NCBI GenBank assembly: GCA_023254955.1
Contig: JALRKC010000033.1
Coordinates: forward strand, 1 to 8,225
DNA: 8,225 nucleotides
DNA from: Candidatus Nanopelagicales bacterium
GTDB lineage: Bacteria > Actinomycetota > Actinomycetes > S36-B12 > UBA5976
Direction of reading: 5' to 3'
Position numbers and translations under genes: made by a program
The notes under the pieces: model-generated
Told to the model about the DNA's origin: nothing
Seen by the model: only the letters and a program-made list of their open reading frames with translations
The model's database searches: none
Part shown: positions 4,826 to 8,225 of the stretch, piece after piece
Layout of the letters: the number at the start of each line of letters is the position of its first letter
Position numbering within the stretch: position 1 is the stretch's first letter

Positions 4826-6817
4826 ATGGTAAATGTAACGATTTTGTCTGATGCTGGGGTAGAGGAGCGTTCGGTAGAGGCAGGTACTACTTTTTTAGAC
4901 CTTTTTGCTTCAAACAAAGAAATAGTGCTCGTTAAAAAACAAGATCAATTATTCGACTTAGCAACTGAAATTAAGGACGGCGATGAAGTCACACTAGTCA
5001 TGGCGGATTCTCCTGAAGGTTTATCGGTAATTAGACACAGCACCGCGCACGTTTTAGCCCAAGCGGTCCAATCGCTTTATCAAGATGTGCAATTGGGAAT
5101 TGGCCCGCCAGTTGAGAATGGCTTTTATTACGACTTTCAAATTCAAAACCCTTTTACTCCAGAAGACGTTGCTGCTATTGAAACCAAGATGAAAGAAATT
5201 ATTAAGTCTGGCCAAAGATTTGCTCGAAGAGTAACTGACGAGTCTGCTGCAAAAAAAGAATTAAGTAAAGAGCCTTTTAAATTAGAGCTAATTGATATTA
5301 AAGGCCCGTCAGATGAAGTAATGGAAGTAGGCGGTGCAGAACTCACTATCTATGACAATTTAGACAATAAATCTGGTGAAATTGTTTGGAAGGACTTATG
5401 TCGTGGGCCGCATGTGCCTAACACTAAATATCTGGGTGCGTTTAAATTAATGAGAACGGCTGCGGCTTATTGGAGGGGAAGTGAGAAAAATCCTCAGCTG
5501 CAAAGAGTTTATGGAACAGCCTGGGCAACGAAAGATGATCTTAAAGACTATCTGCACCGTCTTGAGGAAGCTGAAAAAAGAGATCACCGAAAGCTAGGCG
5601 CAGAACTAGATCTATTTTCTTTTCCAGAAGAAATCGGTTCGGGGCTAGCAGTCTTTCACCCTAAAGGTGGGGTGATTCGTCGAGAAATGGAAAACTACTC
5701 CCGGCTAAAACATGAAGCAGCTGGGTATGAATTTGTTTATTCGCCACATCTAACAAAAGCACAACTTTTTGAAACCTCTGGTCATTTGGACTGGTATTCA
5801 GAGGGAATGTATCCACCAATGAAGTTAGATGCGGAGTTTGATTCCGAAGGAAAAGTCAAAAAAGCCGCCCAAGATTATTACTTAAAGCCAATGAATTGCC
5901 CGTTTCATAATTTGATTTATAAAGCGAAAGCTCGGTCATATCGAGAGTTGCCTTTGCGACTTTTTGAATTCGGAACGGTATATCGCTATGAAAAGTCTGG
6001 AGTAATACACGGTCTGACCCGAGCTCGAGGCTTCACACAAGATGACGCTCACATTTACACCACGTTAGAAGAAATGCAAAGTGAGCTAGCCTCGCTATTA
6101 AATTTCGTACTTGATCTACTAAGAGATTATGGTTTGAGTGATTTTTATTTAGAACTTTCTACAAGAAACCCTGAAAAATCTGTTGGTAGTGAAGAGGATT
6201 GGCAAAGTGCTACTGCAGCATTAGAAGTTGCCGCTAAAGCGCAAAATCTTCCCTTGACGCTAGATGAGGGAGGCGCCGCTTTTTATGGCCCAAAGATTTC
6301 CGTGCAAGCGAAAGATGCTTTAGGTAGAAGTTGGCAAATGAGTACTATCCAAGTTGACTTTCAACTGCCGCAACGATTTGATTTGGAATATCAAGCCTCA
6401 GATGGCTCTAGAAAACGCCCAGTAATGATTCACCGAGCACTTTTCGGTTCTATCGAAAGATTTTTTGGAGTACTGCTCGAGCACTACGCAGGAGCTTTCC
6501 CGCCGTGGTTAGCACCGGTGCAGGTTGTGGGGATTCCGATCGCCGAAAGTCATTATCAGTACCTAGATGATGTTGCCGCAAAGTTAGTTGCTAGCGGCAT
6601 TCGAGTAGAAATAGATAAATCAGATGAGCGTATGCAAAAAAAGATTCGTAATGCGCAAAAACAAAAAGTACCCTTCATGCTGATCGCTGGCGATGAAGAC
6701 ATTGCGCAGGGCGCTGTCTCTTTTAGATATCGCGATGGTTCCCAAGAAAATGGGGTAAAACTTGATGAAGCTATCTTAAAAATTCGCCAAGCAATCGATA
6801 CCAGGGCGCAGGTTTAA
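4826..6817 (+). CDS. thrS: Threonine--tRNA ligase
   Basis: Charges tRNA-Thr with threonine in the cytoplasm; class II synthetase, 663 residues (E. coli 642), complete. The N-terminal TGS domain (about 1-62) is followed by the editing domain with H71 and H75 in HSTAH and D190, C192, H196 in DLCRGPH, all expected for hydrolysing Ser-tRNA-Thr. The catalytic core has zinc ligands C358 (MNCPFH), H409 (QDDAH) and H536 ([13 protein letters not shown], which is also motif 3). Motif 2 runs through [11 protein letters not shown] (382-392), with R387. The C-terminal anticodon-binding domain starts around 560 and includes [15 protein letters not shown]. No domain is missing or broken. A perfect hairpin and a short RBS lie just upstream. 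The gene leads an operon-like run into HIT hydrolase, pgsA and patA, the order seen in M. tuberculosis. Confidence 0.98.
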   Translation: MVNVTILSDAGVEERSVEAGTTFLDLFASNKEIVLVKKQDQLFDLATEIKDGDEVTLVMADSPEGLSVIRHSTAHVLAQAVQSLYQDVQLGIGPPVENGFYYDFQIQNPFTPEDVAAIETKMKEIIKSGQRFARRVTDESAAKKELSKEPFKLELIDIKGPSDEVMEVGGAELTIYDNLDNKSGEIVWKDLCRGPHVPNTKYLGAFKLMRTAAAYWRGSEKNPQLQRVYGTAWATKDDLKDYLHRLEEAEKRDHRKLGAELDLFSFPEEIGSGLAVFHPKGGVIRREMENYSRLKHEAAGYEFVYSPHLTKAQLFETSGHLDWYSEGMYPPMKLDAEFDSEGKVKKAAQDYYLKPMNCPFHNLIYKAKARSYRELPLRLFEFGTVYRYEKSGVIHGLTRARGFTQDDAHIYTTLEEMQSELASLLNFVLDLLRDYGLSDFYLELSTRNPEKSVGSEEDWQSATAALEVAAKAQNLPLTLDEGGAAFYGPKISVQAKDALGRSWQMSTIQVDFQLPQRFDLEYQASDGSRKRPVMIHRALFGSIERFFGVLLEHYAGAFPPWLAPVQVVGIPIAESHYQYLDDVAAKLVASGIRVEIDKSDERMQKKIRNAQKQKVPFMLIAGDEDIAQGAVSFRYRDGSQENGVKLDEAILKIRQAIDTRAQV

Positions 6818-6819
6818 CC

Positions 6820-7344
6820 GTGTATCCAGAAACTGGCATACCAGACGCTTGGCAAAGAATTTGGACTCCGCATCGCAGTAAATATTTGTCAAAGGCAAGA
6901 AAAGATGGCACCGTAGAGCAAGAATGTCCGTTCTGTTACGCCCATACGGCAAGCAGTGAATTTGATCTAGTGACTAAGCGCGGTATTACTGGTTACGTCG
7001 TTTTAAATCTTTACCCGTATAACGCAGGGCATGTATTAGTTACTCCCTATAGACATTTTGCAGATATCACTGAAGCAACTGATGAAGAACTATTAGAGTT
7101 AAATCATCTAACTCAAGAAGCAATGGCAACTTTGCGCAAAGTGGCAAACGCGCAAGGGTTCAATATTGGAATTAACCAAGGTGCGATTGCCGGAACCAGC
7201 GTTGCAGATCATTTACATCAACATATTGTTCCCAGATGGGGTGGCGACACTAACTTTATGCCGGTGATCGGGCGCGCAAAAGCCATGAATCAATTACTTG
7301 AAGACACCAGAGACCTGCTCAAATCTGCCTGGGTTGATTTGTAA
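6820..7344 (+). CDS. HIT-family hydrolase, probable AP4A phosphorylase (Rv2613c-like)
   Basis: A 174-residue histidine-triad protein that acts on nucleotide phosphate bonds. The triad is HLHQHIV (H131, H133, H135) followed by PRW, with H135 expected from position to be next to the catalytic histidine in the HφHφHφφ pattern. A CPFC pair (C36, C39) near the N-terminus and the YNAGHVLV segment (67-74) are typical of the group. The M. tuberculosis protein at the same position between thrS and pgsA1 (Rv2613c) is reported as a diadenosine tetraphosphate phosphorylase. I assign that role by synteny and motif, not by residue-level proof. The start is GTG 6820, two bases after the thrS stop, with no strong Shine-Dalgarno site, so coupling to thrS is likely. 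The link makes sense because synthetases can make AP4A. Confidence 0.88.
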   Translation: MYPETGIPDAWQRIWTPHRSKYLSKARKDGTVEQECPFCYAHTASSEFDLVTKRGITGYVVLNLYPYNAGHVLVTPYRHFADITEATDEELLELNHLTQEAMATLRKVANAQGFNIGINQGAIAGTSVADHLHQHIVPRWGGDTNFMPVIGRAKAMNQLLEDTRDLLKSAWVDL

Positions 7345-7350
7345 GAATTT

Positions 7351-7956
7351 ATGAAAGCAAGCCTTTATCTTAAAAGAGTTAGCGATCGGATCGTGATTCC
7401 GTTGGCTAGGGGATTAGTCAAAGCAAAAGTTTCACCAGATGCAGTGACGATTCTTGGTGGAATTGCAACTGCTTTAGTTTCGGTTTTTTATTTAGCGCAA
7501 GGTAAGTGGTTACTTGGTGCAATTTTTCTTTTCTTAGTTACTTCACTTGACATGGTGGATGGTGCCATGGCAAGAATTCTTAACCGAAACAGTAAGTGGG
7601 GGGCTTTTTTAGATTCTGTAGTTGACCGAATTAGTGATGGTTTGATTATGGGTGCTTTGGTTTACTATTTTTATTCAGTTCAAAATACTTTGCTAATGCT
7701 ACTTATGGTGTGGTCTTTGGTCGCTGCAGAAGTAACTTCGTATGCCAGAGCTAGAGCTGAATCTTTAGGGTTTGATGGAAAAGTAGGGATTGCAGAGCGC
7801 CCAGAGCGTTTGGCATTTTTAGTGTGGGGGCCATTTTTAACTGCCTTGGGTTTAAATTGGATGCTTTCTGTTATGGCCTGGGGTTTGGCTTTAGTTTCGA
7901 GTATTACCGTCTTGCAAAGAATTGTTTATGTAAGACAACAAGCAAAAAGAGTTTAA
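7351..7956 (+). CDS. pgsA: CDP-alcohol phosphatidyltransferase, probable phosphatidylinositol phosphate synthase
   Basis: Transfers a phosphatidyl group from CDP-diacylglycerol to an alcohol at the cytoplasmic membrane; in this actinobacterial group the acceptor is inositol 1-phosphate, giving phosphatidylinositol phosphate for PIM lipids. The family signature DxxDGxxAR...G...D...D is complete: D67, D70, G71, A74, R75, G84, D88, D92. The protein has 201 residues and several hydrophobic helices (about 32-50, 53-66, 97-127, 153-187). KVGIAERPER (144-153) follows ARARAESLG (132-140), a segment I associate with the actinobacterial PIP synthases. Context supports this over phosphatidylglycerophosphate synthase: a PatA-like acyltransferase starts directly after the stop and the HIT gene is 6 bp upstream. 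The ATG has no clear RBS. Confidence 0.88.
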   Translation: MKASLYLKRVSDRIVIPLARGLVKAKVSPDAVTILGGIATALVSVFYLAQGKWLLGAIFLFLVTSLDMVDGAMARILNRNSKWGAFLDSVVDRISDGLIMGALVYYFYSVQNTLLMLLMVWSLVAAEVTSYARARAESLGFDGKVGIAERPERLAFLVWGPFLTALGLNWMLSVMAWGLALVSSITVLQRIVYVRQQAKRV

Positions 7957-8225
7957 ATGCGGCAAAAGCTTATGGGTTTTTTATTTTCACTTGGGTGGGC
8001 AATACTTAAATTTGTGCCAGAGAGTTTTGGGCGGGCGATTTTTAAGTCGATCGCCGGGCGAGTTTATCGATCTAACGGTAGATCTGTTCAGCAATTAAGA
8101 GCTAATTTAAAACAAGTGACTGGTGCTTCAAATGATGAGCTAGATAGTCTAACTAGCTTGGGAGTTAATTCATATTTTAAATATTGGTATGAAGCATTTG
8201 TGCTACATACGTGGAGTGAAAAGAA
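7957..8225 (+). CDS. PatA-like phosphatidylinositol mannoside acyltransferase, N-terminal part (3' truncated by window edge)
   Basis: The ATG follows the pgsA stop with no intervening base, and the frame stays open to the window edge, giving 89 residues. An N-terminal amphipathic/hydrophobic stretch (MRQKLMGFLFSLGWAILKFV) leads to RSNGRSVQQLRANLKQV (about 38-54) and then SYFKYWYEAF (72-81). This layout fits the start of the LpxL/HtrB-like lysophospholipid acyltransferases, and in actinobacteria the gene after pgsA is Rv2611c (PatA), which acylates PIM1/PIM2 mannose. The catalytic HX4D motif lies past the edge and cannot be checked. A weak AAAGAG (7946-7951) sits 5 bases before the start. Assignment rests on these N-terminal features plus synteny. 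Confidence 0.8.
   Translation, partial: MRQKLMGFLFSLGWAILKFVPESFGRAIFKSIAGRVYRSNGRSVQQLRANLKQVTGASNDELDSLTSLGVNSYFKYWYEAFVLHTWSEK

Noticed and set aside
7824..8009. Small plus-strand frame overlapping the end of pgsA
   Set aside because: It is out of frame with both pgsA and the PatA-like gene, which explain this DNA, and it has no recognisable features.
8034..8055. Inverted repeat GGCGAT / ATCGCC
   Set aside because: A 6-bp stem with a 10-base loop inside the PatA-like gene is expected by chance.
1..8225. A novel defence, mobile or secondary-metabolite system
   Set aside because: All ORFs of size match housekeeping or transport families, and no integrase, transposase, CRISPR repeat or att-like duplication of the tRNA ends was seen.

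Overview
The window looks like a core-genome segment of a small-genome, AT-leaning actinobacterium. By eye the G+C content is moderately low. The strongest taxonomic clue is the run thrS – HIT-family hydrolase – phosphatidylinositol-phosphate synthase – PatA-like acyltransferase. This matches the order I know from Mycobacterium tuberculosis (Rv2614c, Rv2613c, pgsA1, Rv2611c), which feeds phosphatidylinositol mannoside synthesis. Low G+C, almost no intergenic DNA, overlapping genes, tRNAs lacking encoded CCA and few Shine-Dalgarno sites suggest a streamlined freshwater lineage such as the acI / Nanopelagicales group. That placement is inference; the sequence shows only actinobacterial synteny and compaction.

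Layout. (1) Positions 2-1491: the end of a FecCD-type ABC permease, overlapping by 4 bp with its ATPase (siderophore, haem or cobalamin uptake). The ATPase stop codon lies inside the antisense of a tRNA-Gly(GCC) gene on the minus strand (1459-1531). (2) Positions 1532-1608: a 77-bp divergent promoter region. (3) Positions 1609-3454: a folate pair, a PabB-type chorismate enzyme carrying the PIKGT lysine, overlapping by 8 bp with a class IV PLP enzyme that is probably aminodeoxychorismate lyase. (4) Positions 3491-3841: a small PGPGW-family membrane protein. (5) Positions 3868-4813: tRNA-Val(CAC), followed after one base by the start codon of a formyltransferase-family protein. (6) Positions 4826-8225: threonyl-tRNA synthetase, HIT hydrolase, PIP synthase and the start of PatA, with gaps of 2, 6 and 0 bp. 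The last gene runs off the right edge; a PimA-like mannosyltransferase would be expected next.

How the genes work together. Genes 3 make p-aminobenzoate for folate, and the formyltransferase probably uses a folate-borne formyl group. Genes 6 combine a tRNA charging enzyme, a hydrolase/phosphorylase for dinucleotide polyphosphates that synthetases can make, and envelope phosphoinositide lipid synthesis. All protein genes are on the plus strand and only tRNA-Gly is on the minus strand.

I found no mobile element, CRISPR array, toxin-antitoxin or defence module and no obvious novel system. The points worth a second look are small: the CDS/tRNA overlap, the tRNA-Val/CDS junction, the altered formyltransferase active site, and a perfect 11-bp hairpin just upstream of thrS. 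No gene-free stretch exceeds 300 bases; the longest is the 77-bp gap at 1532-1608.
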